Below the pieces are notes generated by a model. It was given only the letters and a program-made list of their open reading frames with translations, had not been told where the DNA came from and ran no database searches. Of a stretch of 64,000 bases of DNA, positions 11,226 to 23,439 are shown in pieces. Source of the DNA: Synaphobranchus kaupii (Eukaryota > Chordata > Actinopteri > Anguilliformes > Synaphobranchidae); NCBI GenBank assembly GCA_029718625.1, contig CM056376.1, positions 26,460,813 to 26,524,812 on the forward strand, in the 5' to 3' direction. A program made the translations under genes and the position numbers. The stretch's first letter is position 1. Every line of letters begins with the position of its first letter.

Positions 11226-11708
11226 TTGATTTTTTATAGATTTTTTTCTTGGTTTCAGCTCCTTGATGACAACATTTTTTTCCATCGTGGGAATGGACCA
11301 GCAGATGCTTCTGTGATGAATCCTACTAATGCACCATCGTGGATGCAAGTCAGAGCTCTCCTTTTTGTTCAGTCACCTATCCTCTCCATGACACTCATGT
11401 TTTGGGACAGCACTGCATTTAATGGCTTTGACCTTGCCATGCTTAAAGCCCAAAAACAATCACTCTATTTGAATTTGATGAAAGGTGCTGTCTCAAGTGC
11501 TTTTACCCAACCTACACCCTTCTTTTCAAAATTACAAGCATCATTCTCTCCAGTTGATAAGATAGACTTCAACTGTACTATTCAACCTGGTACTTTCACA
11601 CAAGTAAAGCAACCTTGGGACAGGCAAAATGGTCACTTTTTTCAATCACCGAACGCAATCAACTGTAAGTGGTGGTGGCCATGGGGGTTTTTGACCTTGG
11701 AATACTAA
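11226..11708 (+). other. Unidentified 160-codon open frame, possible exon-like relic
   Basis: A clean 160-codon frame in AT-rich intron, antisense to galnt9. It is flanked by an acceptor-like TTTTTTTCTTGGTTTCAG ending at 11258 and a donor-like AACT|GTAAGT at 11664/11665, which would define a 406-base exon. The peptide includes SVMNPTNAPSWMQVRALLF and WDSTAFNGFDLAMLKAQKQ; I recognise no family. The minus strand over the same interval is also partly protein-like (MARSKPLNAVLSQNMSVMER and LVGFITEASAGPFPRWKKM) but has stops. It could be a decayed mobile element read in antisense or an orphan exon. Confidence 0.3.
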
Positions 11709-13358
11709 AGAAAATAAAGATGTTTTTCCTTTCACTGCTTCTGTGTGAAACACGTGGAACGTCTCCTCAAATAATCCAAAAAATATTCAGGTATGTCTGT
11801 AAATATATTCTGTAAATATTTGTAAGCCAAATTCTTATTTCACATGCAAAACAATAACAGATTATGGTTATCCGTGTCCACCCTGATGCTATCGGCTGAA
11901 CATGACTGATTATTAAACAGAATAGCTTGTTATTGATGTGTTCCAGATAAAAAAAGACCTGCCAGTTTTGAATTCTGTTCAGTTTTTTTTAAACTGTGAT
12001 GTGATAAGACGTTGGAGAAGAGCACACACTTGCTGTGCTCTCCTGAATCGATAGCGGAGGTGTTTGCAGCAATGGGCGCTGATATATGCATGATTGAACA
12101 TTATCAACTGGAGAGCAAATGAATAAATAAATAACTTACACCTCAAAAACAATCTCAATAAACGACTTAGCCAGAGGATGTTTTTTTCAATCAGCAACCA
12201 AAAATCAATGCTCTAAAGAGGTCATAAAACTACATCCACCAGGAACCATGTTAATTTCCAGCTGGTCACATCTTTTATCACAGTCAGTGCCACATATATA
12301 GACAAGATGCCTCTCAAGAAATAGCACGCTGTGCATACAAGCTCACGTACATGCATACACGCGTGTAGACAGGGACCACTATTCTATACTTTAATAATTT
12401 AACGATAACTGGCATTTTGATGCAGTGTTTTGGTGTGAAGTAATTGAGAGAATTGAGATGAACTGCTTTCTATGGATCAATAAAACTGTTAAGGTATTAA
12501 AGTACATACGTTCTCTGAAAAGGGGATGAGCGTGGTGTGGGGGGGGGTACATTTGAAATGATCTCATTCAGTGATATATGATCAAAAACCCTTGGGATAA
12601 AACCATTAGAAGCCCCAATAAAATACTTCACTTACAGGCACTTGTGAGGACCCAATCACATTCTGCAAATGTGATTCTTATATAGGGAGAGCACTAAAGC
12701 TTTTACGACCCCATAAACCACTTGTCAGGACGTGCTCTTGACTTTCACGAAAGGTAAATTTGTGACATAACCTGGAGATTTCAACAACATCTTAAGATGA
12801 GTGGTTTTGAAATGAAGACTGAAATGGTTTGGACATGAAAAATGTACTTTTTTTCATTAGCAAGTGTCTGAGATACAGAAAAGGGCCTATTGATGGTCAC
12901 AAACACATGCAGTGTTTCCTAATACAAAGACTGTATTTCAGTATATCACCGGAAATGTCCAGTCAACTTACAGGAATGCTAGGCATGTCAAAGCCACTGG
13001 CAGCTAACCACAGAACATTACTCAGTTGGTCTTGAATCACGTCACACGCATTGGGTCTCTATTAGAAATAATGCAGTATGTTTGACAATATACCTTTTTA
13101 TATTTGCTAATTTAGCATAAAGAATGGCTGCAAAAAGCATAGGTGGAGAGATGAAGAATGATTTGTGGATTTAGGCTGGTTCAATTGTTTACAAGATAAG
13201 CTAGCGAGTTCTGGTTTGATATTTTGGCTAGCGTGTTCTTCTGCCTTCTCTGTATCCACACCACTGAGATATATTCTCATAGGATTACTGGGGGAATTAG
13301 GACTGCAAACAGAAATTGGCAGCAAACACTACTGTACATCTGTGGTTCCTGCAGAGAA

Positions 13359-13384
13359 GGGGGGGGGGGGGGGGGGGGGGGGGG
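13359..13384 (+). repeat. poly-G run (26)
   Basis: Twenty-six consecutive G; the true length is uncertain. Confidence 0.9.
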
Positions 13385-16300
13385 TTCAGGTTTGAACCCT
13401 ATTCACACACCCCCTGCATAATTCTGATCAGAATTAAGGGAAAGTTGCTCTCTTGACTGATGGAAAACAGGCTCAGTGGACGTACTCTGCACCCCAGGGT
13501 CATTGAGGTGACAGTTGAGGAGGTACCTGCACAAAGATGGCCATGCAGGAAATCGTTTTCTTTATTATTAATGCTGCACTAAATATGCTCAACTGGCATC
13601 TCCCTTAAATTCATTCCTGGCTACGTAACTGGCTAAATAATGCTAAATAAGACGTGCTAAATAATGAGCGTGTCTACAGAGCACAGTGTAAAACACGGTC
13701 GACCGTAAAAATTAGGTGTTCAGAGTGGCTGTTGTGAGCCTGGGTGTGGCGGTTGGTTGTCCTATTGGAATATGCTTGCGCCAGATGGCACTCAGCGTGT
13801 CACCGCCTGCTCTCAGCTAACTGAAGCGTCCACAGATTGTGCATTCTGCGTTGCACATACCATCTTCCTGCACAGGATGTGTGTGCGGTTAGCCTGGGTG
13901 GACGCATTGCATCGCACGCAGCCGTTCATCCAAGAGCTTTTCTCACCAGTGAGACCCCTCACCAGTGACTGCGCCATGCGCCGCTCTCGTTACGGCACAC
14001 TTCCTCGGACGATGCACTTACAACTCGTCCAAAGCGCATGAGCAGCGCGCGGACCATCTAAAAACGAAAACGGCAAAGTTCAATCATTGGGCTTCCAGAC
14101 AAACGCTTATCGCTTATCGCGCTTCCCTGTTCAAAGTGGAGATGCTGCATTAAACCTCCTCTTCCTGGGTAAATGTATCAGAAGAGCAATCATCTCCTGA
14201 GTACTGGCAGGATCTGAAGCACCATTACTCAACTTCAATCTAAAATCTCACCAACTTTCACACAAAAGTTGTGTTTCATTGCAAAAACAGATTCAAGATG
14301 TTCTTCGCTGAGGAATAGGCATTTCATTTAAGTATGTATAAATACTTTGCTACAAACCAATGCAATTAGAGTATCAACTCAGTATAAACCCATGTTTTCA
14401 CGTACAAAATGCCAAAAAAAAAAAAAACAGCAGCAGCAATATAATATTTAAAAAACAAACACGATTATATTTTATTTACTGTTGATAAATTCCTGTCAGC
14501 TGATTTAAAAAATGAATTCACAATGAATAAATTAAATATGAATAAATTAAATCCAAAGATTACAAAACAATGGCAACTGATTGCTGCTGACTCACAGTAT
14601 AGGTAGCCTACTGATGTTTATTTTATCACCAATCATTTGACATCAAAAGTAAAAAACTGTAGAGATGTCAGCTGTAACTATTTTCCTATTATATTCCTAT
14701 TTTCCTGCCATCGTTATCATTGCCAGTGATGATATTTATTGCGGTGAATACCTGAAATATTTTTTCAAAGATTTATGATTCCATGTTCTTATGTCTCTCC
14801 TCCACTCTAAACTTTGCAAGATTTCCCGGTCGTGGAAAAGCCACGGGTTCTTTTATTCAGAAGCAGAAACCAAAATCAGAACCCAATTCATACCCAGTAA
14901 GCTATGTGAGGTGAATTAACTGTGTACTCAACGGCTTTAGTTGATAAATTATGGGCTGAGTAACATTAGCACACCAGTAAGACAAGTATAGTTACTTTGA
15001 ATGTGTGCATTTTCTTTATATGTTAAAACGTCCATGTATGAGAGTAAAATTGAAAGGTGGGGACAAATTATAATAGTATGGTATTGACAAGTGCCCTTTA
15101 TTGCTCATAAAATGCTTATGGATTCTGCATTCTCTTATTAAATGCAACCACAAGCAAAGCATTTCTGAACGTAGCTTAGACAGGTGTGGCCCTGGTTTGT
15201 AACATTAGATGACTATTCCCAAAATGGCTGAACGCCACCGGCTTTGCCCCCCCCCCTAACCACCCCGCCCCCCATCCCCACTCCCCAGAGATAGAGAGGG
15301 TTTAATTTGGCTGTGATTCCCTGGGCTATGGATGTATGTTCCACACCTTTCCTGTGTTCCCTTTCCTTCTGTGCTCTGTAGCCATAGCCACCACCTGTAG
15401 CCAGTTCCGTAACCATGGCGCCATATAAATCACAATGCCTTAAAGGGCACCTTGCAAAACACCGACAATTGAATACCAACCAAATCACAAAGGTTGCTGG
15501 GGGACAGAAAGAATGAATGTCACCCATAGATTACAGAATTCATTTTCAGATACAAAATGAACACGGAGACAAAAACATGGACCAGTGAGACAAAGAAATA
15601 TCATTTCCAAGAAATGACGTGTTTTTGAATTTCAAATATCCCTGTCTGAAAATCAGCCAAGCCAAGTATTTCAGAAAGCAATATCTCTAGAATAATGTCT
15701 CCTTGCTGCTGTTTTGCCGTGATTGTTCTCTACCAAGGTGTCCTGTTTATTAATGTCAGAAGGGGGGGGAAAAAACATATATTCATCTCAATGAATTTAA
15801 AAAGCTGACGCAGTTATGCTCCTTGAATTATCAACATGTGTGGTTGCGATTCAAAGTTTTCCTCCCATAGTTTCACAATGTTTGACAGGAATGTTCTGAT
15901 TGATGACAACTTCCATGTATTTTTTTAATTATTTGGGACATAAGATTAGATTTTGTTCCCCTGCAGAATGTTTCAGTGTGCTATTGTCAGTATACTATAT
16001 ACTAGTAGAGGTGAAACTTGTAGACAACTGATAGGAAGAGATTATGAACACAAAAATCCCCCAAAAATGTCCCACATTAAACAGAGAGCTGTTGTCGTAT
16101 GCTGATTATGATACGGTACCATACTGGAGATAAATAGCAGAGGAATACATCGCATCCATTTCAGATTAAAGGATTAATTGTTCATTTTCTACTTTTTTAC
16201 ATTTTTCTATGAATTTTGAAGAAGCAAATAAAAGAAATAAAATAATTTTGAACAAAATGTTTTACATACAAAATCATACAGTCTATTCAGACTCTAACTA

Positions 16301-16689
16301 TATAATTATATAATTGCATAAACTATGCTCGAACATAATTTGGCATACTGATCTTAAAGTGAGCCTTTAGCCTTTAAGTGTGAGATAAATCGTAATTAGA
16401 GCTGCAGGGGGAAAAAAATCACATTCTATGAAAGAAGTGCAGAGTGGAGTTTATGACCAAACCCCTTACTGCTGAAACTGTGAAGTGATACTGTAGTTCC
16501 TTTGCCCCAGTTACTAAATGCAATCCAGGCCATCGCTCAACCTGAAATTTGTACCTGTCCGACAGAATGGGGAGGCTTGTAGGCCATAACTGGATGAGGG
16601 ATCGACTCATCTAGTTGTAATGGAAGTAAGTTCACCACAAGTTATCATAATTTTACCAGGAACAAGCTTTGACAGAAACAAACTGCCAG

Positions 16690-17215
16690 ATTAAGACGTA
16701 TTCCCCTTGCTTTTCGTCCGTTCGCCGGGGCCCCATCGGGCGGACACAATGGCAGTTTATCATCTCTTCGCCGGCCATGATTATTTTGCGGGGGGAAATT
16801 TATTTTATTTTATTTTTTTTACATTAACCTAAGATAACCTGTGGGGCGCCTGCAATGCAATGAGAAACGACGAGCCTCGCCGCCATCCAATCTCGGCTCC
16901 TCTCGCTCCAAATGCAGCCGTTTGCCGTGTCATTTCGGCGGCCGTTGAAGAGATAATCTCCTGGCAGTCTCCAGGGCAGGGCCAGGGGCATGACGCATTA
17001 ACTTCCAAATGGCCACTGAGGTAGCCTCCGTGATCCCATCTGCTGCTATCAAAGGCCCGGGAAATGAGACAGGCCGACCGCCACTCCTTTAGACTTCGCT
17101 GCTAGTTATCGCACAGTGACGGATAACCAAGAAGTTCCCTGGAAAACAATAGCAAGCGATTGCCATTCCCACTTTACCGATGACAAAGATTTATAACACC
17201 CCGGCCCCATTGCTT
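16690..17215. promoter_or_regulatory. Candidate conserved noncoding / enhancer-like block
   Basis: A GC-elevated island of complex sequence inside AT-rich intron 2, with several CpGs (GCCGGCCATGATTATTTTGC, GTGTCATTTCGGCGGCCG). No open frame or repeat explains it. It could be an intronic enhancer or an unannotated noncoding exon. Confidence 0.25.
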
Positions 17216-17989
17216 TGCGGAAACAGTGAAATTGTTAACTTTTTTGGCCAGTTGTCCAGTATCATTTTACACCCTGAGCTCAGAGGCCTGTTGATAATTA
17301 TTTTTTGAAAAATAAATAAATATATAAATTGAAACAAAAGCCAAACAACTTTTTTTTTTCAGCCTGCGATTTTTCAGCCTCAGGATTCAATTAATTCCGT
17401 AAATATTTTCAATGACAGAATTTGCATTAAAAAAATTGTCAATTATCAAAATGTTTTCTCGTGTTCTGTAATGAAATTTAAAGTTGAATGAAAAACTATG
17501 TGTGTTCAAAAATATTAAAATATATTTTTCTTCAGTTTTTGTGCACTTGTAGTGCAGTATGGTGCAATTAAACTACAGCAGAGGCTGACCAAGGTGTACA
17601 GGTAACTACAACTACACAACCTCATAACTACAGTGCGACAATGCTATGCTCTGCCTTAAGTACTATACTTCCTAAAGGACAACTTCTGATTGGATGTGAA
17701 TTGGAATGAGAATTACACTCAAACAGACCTACCATATAGTTACAGCTAACATTTTTATTTACGAATATAGTAGCCAAGCACCCTAAATACACATAAATAT
17801 GTATTCATTTTTATCCATGGGAAATTATTTTGAGAAAAAATATGTAAATTGACCTGCCGGGAATGCAAATTGCATAATTTATATTCAAAAAGGCTGCATT
17901 AGGCTGCAGAGAGAATTCAGATGGAGGAAAATGCTTTATTTTTCTATGGTGGCCTTCAAAAAGCGGAGTTCATCGCCACAACGAACCAT

Positions 17990-18185
17990 AGCGCGAGTTA
18001 CTAGTGGATGTAATTAAAATTAATGGTTGGTTAGATGGGCTTTCCAATCTAAGCAAGAGGAGAAATCAATATTATATCAGACGGGCACGGATGGGATATG
18101 AAGACCATCTATTAGCCCCCTAGTCATCAAAGAGCTCTGTTCAATAATTCCTGGGCAATTAGGAGCCAATTAGGCACTTGTGCAG
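17990..18185. promoter_or_regulatory. Candidate conserved noncoding block
   Basis: Contains GATGTAATTAAAATTAATGG and CAATTAGGAGCCAATTAGGC, homeodomain-type TAATTA/CAATTA cores in a complex, repeat-free context, which is typical of vertebrate conserved elements. No alignment was available. Confidence 0.28.
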
Positions 18186-19000
18186 CCAGTTGGTAGCATG
18201 CTCTCTGTCTTGAGGATGGTGGCTGAATGGAAATGTATATTGCGAAATTTGCCCAACATTGTTTATGTCACAGCGGCCTTCAAAACAGTAAAAGTAAAAG
18301 GAAATCAGCGGCATCTGACATAGAAAATCAAACTTGAGGTTAATGTCTACTGTAGATGTCACCCTGCATTTTCGTCAGACAGCACTGTACTTGAAGTAGA
18401 AGTGACCTCACATGTCTTGTATAACCACACCGCAGATAAAAGCTAATTAAAACTGAACATTTCCGTGATTGGAGTTGCATTAGCTTAACGAGGGTCTGTT
18501 TTGTTGTGCAGTGCAGTGGTAAACACGTCGAGTGCATCCAATTGAACCATTGGAACCAAATCAAATTCCACATTCTGGCATTTTCCACTTATTTTCACCG
18601 AGGTTATTCTGCAGACCAAAATGCAATGGCAATAAAAATGAAACTATTTGCATTTACAAAACAGGTAAATATGACAAATATCAAAACACAGCTTCAGCAC
18701 ATAAATCATATTTTGTGATCTGTTCCAGGTAATAAACAAGCAATCATTATTATGTATTTTTATGTACAAATGATGGCATGATTTATCAAGGATTTTGATG
18801 AAAATAAATGAGTATATTTTATATACCTCAATATAATACTTAATAAATAGCTTTCGCTGTATTTTTCCTTTTTTATTTTTAACCAGTTTTTGTTTGTTAT
18901 TTTGGCACAAAGCTAGAGGTGCCCTGTTGTGATGGGACTAGTCAGCGAATGATACAGGCCAGGGTCACACCTAGCTTCCTACCAGAAACACGTTGTTTGT

Positions 19001-19026
19001 GATTATGAAATATATTCTCTTATTAA
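19001..19026. repeat. 26-bp outer inverted repeat, left copy
   Basis: The 26 bases starting GATTATGAAATATATTCTCT and ending in TTAA recur as an exact reverse complement at 21783-21808, just outside the right end of the piggyBac-like element. Confidence 0.9.
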
Positions 19027-19063
19027 ATGAAACCACAAACACGTTGTTTGTGGTTTCATTTAA
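19023..19063. repeat. 41-bp perfect palindrome bounded by TTAA
   Basis: Two 19-base arms (TTAAATGAAACCACAAACA and its exact reverse complement) surround the 3-base loop CGT. Both ends are TTAA. The right-hand TTAA is the target site of the adjoining 2.7 kb element. Confidence 0.92.
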
Positions 19064-20294
19064 CTCTATAGGCTTTGGCCCCCTAGTGGTGGGACGCATG
19101 CGGTCCAATTTTTTATAGTGTTCATATTTCTCTTAAATTCTAAATTATAACGTTAATAAAACACGGAACTTTCGACGCAAAATTGTTAAAAACAGTCACA
19201 GCCTGCGAGCACATTCGTTTATATGCTTATCAGCTCTCAGGTTACACTACAGAGCCATAAAGCAGCAGGGTGCTAATAGCCCAACCCACTTTTTTTATTT
19301 GTTTACAGCCTTCACCTCGCCGCAATCACAGGCAATAAAATGCGTATCACAAAAGCTCTTGGTACCATTTCAACACGCTAAAAAATCAAGATCCGATTCA
19401 GGAACAATTGTATATTATTGAAAAGTTGTATAAATAAACATTAGGTGTTTTTTTCCCGTGCTCACTTCAGTATGCATACAACCGATATACTTCCGGTTTT
19501 GTATAAATACATTTTATTTTCTACAAATTCTCTTGATAAACATGTTTAAGCAACCAAATACGATACCTGGTTATGCAGTTATAACCCTTTTCTGAAGAAT
19601 CCTCAACGTTTTTTCGTAACCCATTTATCCATTATCCAGGAAAGTCTCAATTTCCACAGTGCGTACCCTTCGCTTTTGCGTTTGTACTACGTTACTACCG
19701 TTGCGTAAAAGCATTACTAGACTGCTACAGGAATGATCTAACGTAAAACACATAGATTATCTTCTACGGGGGTTCCTGCCCTTTCAAACGAAGTAAAATA
19801 TGTCATATTCAAGCGACTGTGAACGGCGCTGTATCCACGCGTAAAGACAGCCCATAGGGCAATCGGCTGTGCGCTCCTGACTGTCGTCAGCATCAGATGA
19901 CGCCTGTGGCCATTTTGACTGAGTTTATCCTGTAAGGGATGGGCTGGATTGCTGTTACAAGTAAGTTTGTAGTCTATCCCGATGTATTTAGCAATGTGTA
20001 GCTTTTTTGTGAGCTGAAAAAACGTCACAGACCAGTCTTTCTCTGTACGCAGACGCGGGCAGCTGTATTGGTGCAATTGCGCTGGTGATGTCTTTGCTGC
20101 TTCAAAGTTTACGATTATTTTATACATTTATACGCGAACGTGGCAATCAACGGTGGAAAGAAGAGCGCTTATTTCACGGTTGCTCAGGTTTTGGAGGTGA
20201 AGAAGTGTCCCAGAGGCGAAGAAGTCTGTGTTCTGGCAGAGCAATGACTCTGGCATGGACCCGTGCCTGGACATGTAAGTGTTTTTTAAAAATA

Positions 20295-20358
20295 TATAAT
20301 ACAAATTATTATTATTATTATTATTATTCTTGTTATTATCATCATCATAATCATCAAC
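20295..20358 (+). repeat. ATT/ATC trinucleotide tract
   Basis: (TTA)n followed by ATCATCAT units, inside piggyBac-like relic A. Confidence 0.9.
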
Positions 20359-20727
20359 AGTATGGAGCGCTATTATCTAGAGTATTTTTAGTTTGGTGAT
20401 AAATGGATTCTCGCAGGAGTTCGCTAGTTTCTATGGTGTCACAGGCTGCTAAGTAGCGCCTGCTGTTTGTTTGTTTTCTAGCGTTAATTCGCAGTTTCTT
20501 TGTGCAGCAACCAACACAGGGCTAGTTGTTGAATTTACGCATGAAACGAGTTCTCATTCTCAGTACTTTATTTCACGGTTCAGTCAAGACATTACAGTAT
20601 TATAATAATGTAATTTAGTTCGTGCAAGCTGACAAACGAATTCATAAATCCTAGTTAGCTACGATTGCTAATTATGTTGGAGCTAATATCAGACGTACTG
20701 TGGATGTAAGATTTTTTAATGTATATA

Positions 20728-20737
20728 CGTATATATA

Positions 20738-20785
<48 letters not shown>

Positions 20786-20812
20786 CTATATATATATATA
20801 TTTTTTTTTTAT
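20728..20812 (+). repeat. TA/TG dinucleotide tract
   Basis: (TA)n, (TG)n, then (TA)n and a T run, inside relic A. Confidence 0.9.
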
Positions 20813-21782
20813 AAAATAAACATTTTTTTCCACTTAATTGTAATACTTGCCATATGTCTTTTTGAGATAATTTCTGTTCTCATTTTTTAGTGATTCTACT
20901 TAGTAATGTACTTGAATCTGTCTTTTTCAGGGAGGACAGTGAAGACACCCCTCCCCCACCTAACACCTCTGTCGTAGGAGGTGGTAACAGACAGGTTTGC
21001 CAAATAGTGATGTATAATTCATTACTTTTGCTGTAAAAAGTCAAGTTGAAGGCTTGTTATAGATAAACCTGTTATTCTGCTGGCTTATGGGGCTCTGGTA
21101 AATCTAACTTTGAAGTACAGTGCCATTTTAAATGTAAAGCAGATTGGTTGGATAACATTAGGGTAAGTAATCCTTTTCGGAGAGGTATTTGGGCACTTTT
21201 GGGCACGCTTTGTAAGAGAATACCCTCATACACATAAACACAAAACATGTGTAGGTTAATTTTCTTCACATTCTGTATTACAAAAAATGTTTTAAAAGAA
21301 AAATAAAGTTTTCTGATGATTGACATGCCTAGACAGAAAGATATGCACATGTTTTATATTTGGCGACGTTTGGAAACGTTTTGGGACACCAGGGCCCCGT
21401 TTTGGTAAAAATATCAATGCATAAGGAAAGCCTGTAGATATCTTTACCAAATTCTATACCCAAGTGGACAACATATCAGTGCACTAGTGTAAGGAAGTCT
21501 GGCTTGCTCCAGTACTTTGAAGTTGAAATATTCAGTGCTAAACTGTAAAAACACAAGGCGTTTTGTACTTTTTTTTGTTTTTTTATGTTTATTATGTATA
21601 AACTATGTGACCATTTTTACATAAATTTATTCTGAGGCAAATTTCTGAATGGTACAAGCCTCTTCTTTCATTGAAACTTTCAACCATGGATGTGCAGTGA
21701 ATAGTTTTTGAGATATTGGCACTTAATTGACACTAGTAAAAACTAGGCGAAAATTGTATAAAATAGGCCAAAGTAAATAGGG

Positions 21783-21808
21783 TTAATAAGAGAATATATT
21801 TCATAATC
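21783..21808. repeat. 26-bp outer inverted repeat, right copy
   Basis: TTAATAAGAGAATATATTTC and six further bases; the exact reverse complement of 19001-19026. Confidence 0.9.
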
Positions 21809-22591
21809 ATTTCAAAAACAATATAGGGTACTGTACAATATAATACAATATAATCAGGGGACTTTGTCCCCCACCATCATTACTGTCATACCTGGACACT
21901 TTAACCTGCAAAAACACACATTTAAAGTAGGTTTACTTCATCTATGCTAATTTTACCGCACATAGAGAAACTCGGTGAGCTTACAAGGGTAATTGCTTAA
22001 TGCATGAACTGTAGTCATAACTGATGGAATTGATTTTCCAGGTCTTGCTTATTAAATGACTGTAGTGCGAGCAGGAGTATCAATAAACCAATAGTTGATG
22101 AGAGCATAATTCATAGGTAACATTTTGCTGTTCTTTTAAGAAGAAGAACTTGTTTAGTGTGCAGCAACCCACAAGGAAGAGCTAAAGTATTTTAATGAGA
22201 ACTAATTTCAAAGTTCACAAAGTCCAATCTGAAGGGGCAGAAAGCCACAGTAAACTTGTTAATCACAGCGTAATATGCATTTTCCTGAGAAACACTGGTT
22301 TCGACTAATGTCAGTGTGATTATAGCTAGCGGTAATGTAAGCTTATCTTCATTTACCAGCATGGAATATAAACTAGAATCATTCCAAACCAAACAAAGCC
22401 TCTCGTTTTTTTTTTTTTTTCCCTCCCCCTCCCCCTTGTGTTTTGGGCTTATTAAAATTAACCCCTTCTCAAGCACCACCTTTTATGAACACAAGCCCAA
22501 AAATAAAATGGTTACCGTTCTTGAACCCCTTTCACTACAGGCTGACTCAAATACAGTGGAAGTGTACGTTTTTTCTCTCTTCAAAAAGATT

Positions 22592-22626
22592 TATGTTATT
22601 ATTATTATTATTATTATTATTAATAT
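22592..22626 (+). repeat. (ATT)n microsatellite
   Basis: About ten ATT units. Confidence 0.9.
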
Positions 22627-23002
22627 ATAACATTGGGATTGTAAGATAGATAGAATCAGTTTTTTTTTAACACTTTCAAACAGTATATTGTATGACTAGA
22701 TTGATCGAAATTTTCACCGTAAAAAAAAACCGCAACAAATGCAAATACACTAAACCGCTTCTGGGTTTAAAGGACACAGAAATGGTTAACCTTCGTTTAA
22801 GAGATCCCTGCAACCTTGCGTCTGGTGTTTAGCCATAAACGGCTATTGACGTGGTTTCATGAGTTTCATTGTGCAGTAGTGAAGCGATGAACCCACTGAC
22901 CCTCATACTGTACATGCAGTGCTATTGCCTCCTGAAAGGAAGTCTCTGTGGGAGTTCTCCATACATCCATCTCTTGTCTTATATTCCCCTCTTATGTTAC
23001 GC

Positions 23003-23190
23003 TTACATTTTACGCATGTAGCAGACATTCTTATCCAGAGTGAATTGCACAGCTCGCATTCATCGCACACAATGCATTATGCACACTCAATTGTCACTGA
23101 AGCAGTACAGGTTAAGTACCTTGCTCAAGGGTACATTGCACCACTGGGGAATGGAACCTACTGTACAGCCTCAAACCATTATAGTACACT
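23003..23190 (-). repeat. Degenerate tRNA-derived SINE
   Basis: Reading the minus strand gives a weakened head (GTGTACTATAATGGTTTGAG), the body signature CCCTTGAGCAAGGTACTTAA, and a worn L2-type tail (CTCTGGATAAGAATGTCTGC). It is the same family as 4823-5057 but older. Confidence 0.8.
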
Positions 23191-23253
23191 TTTCTTTCAT
23201 TCTGCATTCTCTCCCCGACACACTTATCAGAGGGATGGAGATTTCAGACACAC

Positions 23254-23439
23254 CCCAGTGAGCAAAAAGCCTAGACGTCTAGGTTGAGTGATGTTTTGAC
23301 ATAAACGGTCTAGGTTAACCCCAATATAGCTCAGGTTTTACCTGGATATAGCCTGGCTACGTCCTAGTCAGCTAGAAAACGTTCACTTTTCAACCAGGTG
23401 GCATCTCACAGACATTTCACCATAAATATGTTCACTGGG
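23254..23439. mobile_element. 186-bp MITE with CCCAGTGA termini
   Basis: Starts CCCAGTGAGCAAAAAGCC and ends ATATGTTCACTGGG, giving 8-base inverted termini. The interior includes CCTAGACGTCTAGG, itself a palindrome. It looks like a short non-autonomous DNA transposon; the superfamily is not clear. Confidence 0.5.

Larger units (their letters stand above)
19064..21782 (+). mobile_element. piggyBac-like relic A (2.7 kb, TTAA-flanked)
   Basis: Flanked by TTAA at 19060-19063 and 21783-21786. The termini are imperfectly inverted: CTCTATAGGCTTTGGCC at the left, and CCCTATTTACTTTGGCC when the right end is read inward. TTAA duplication is the hallmark of piggyBac. Inside, on the plus strand, there is a decayed first-exon-like stretch (about 20140-20274) ending GACAT|GTAAGT. 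An acceptor TCTTTTTCAG at 20930 is followed by codons reading EDSEDTPPPPNTSVVGGGNR, acidic as in piggyBac transposase N-terminal regions, and then a stop. Most of the transposase core is missing. Relic B shares both the exon end and the second-exon peptide. Confidence 0.62.

Noticed and set aside
13757..14153. 94- and 62-codon plus-strand frames
   Set aside because: No splice context or protein family; GC-richer patch only.
19738..20127. 129-codon minus-strand frame
   Set aside because: Lies inside piggyBac-like relic A, opposite to its coding strand, with no family resemblance.
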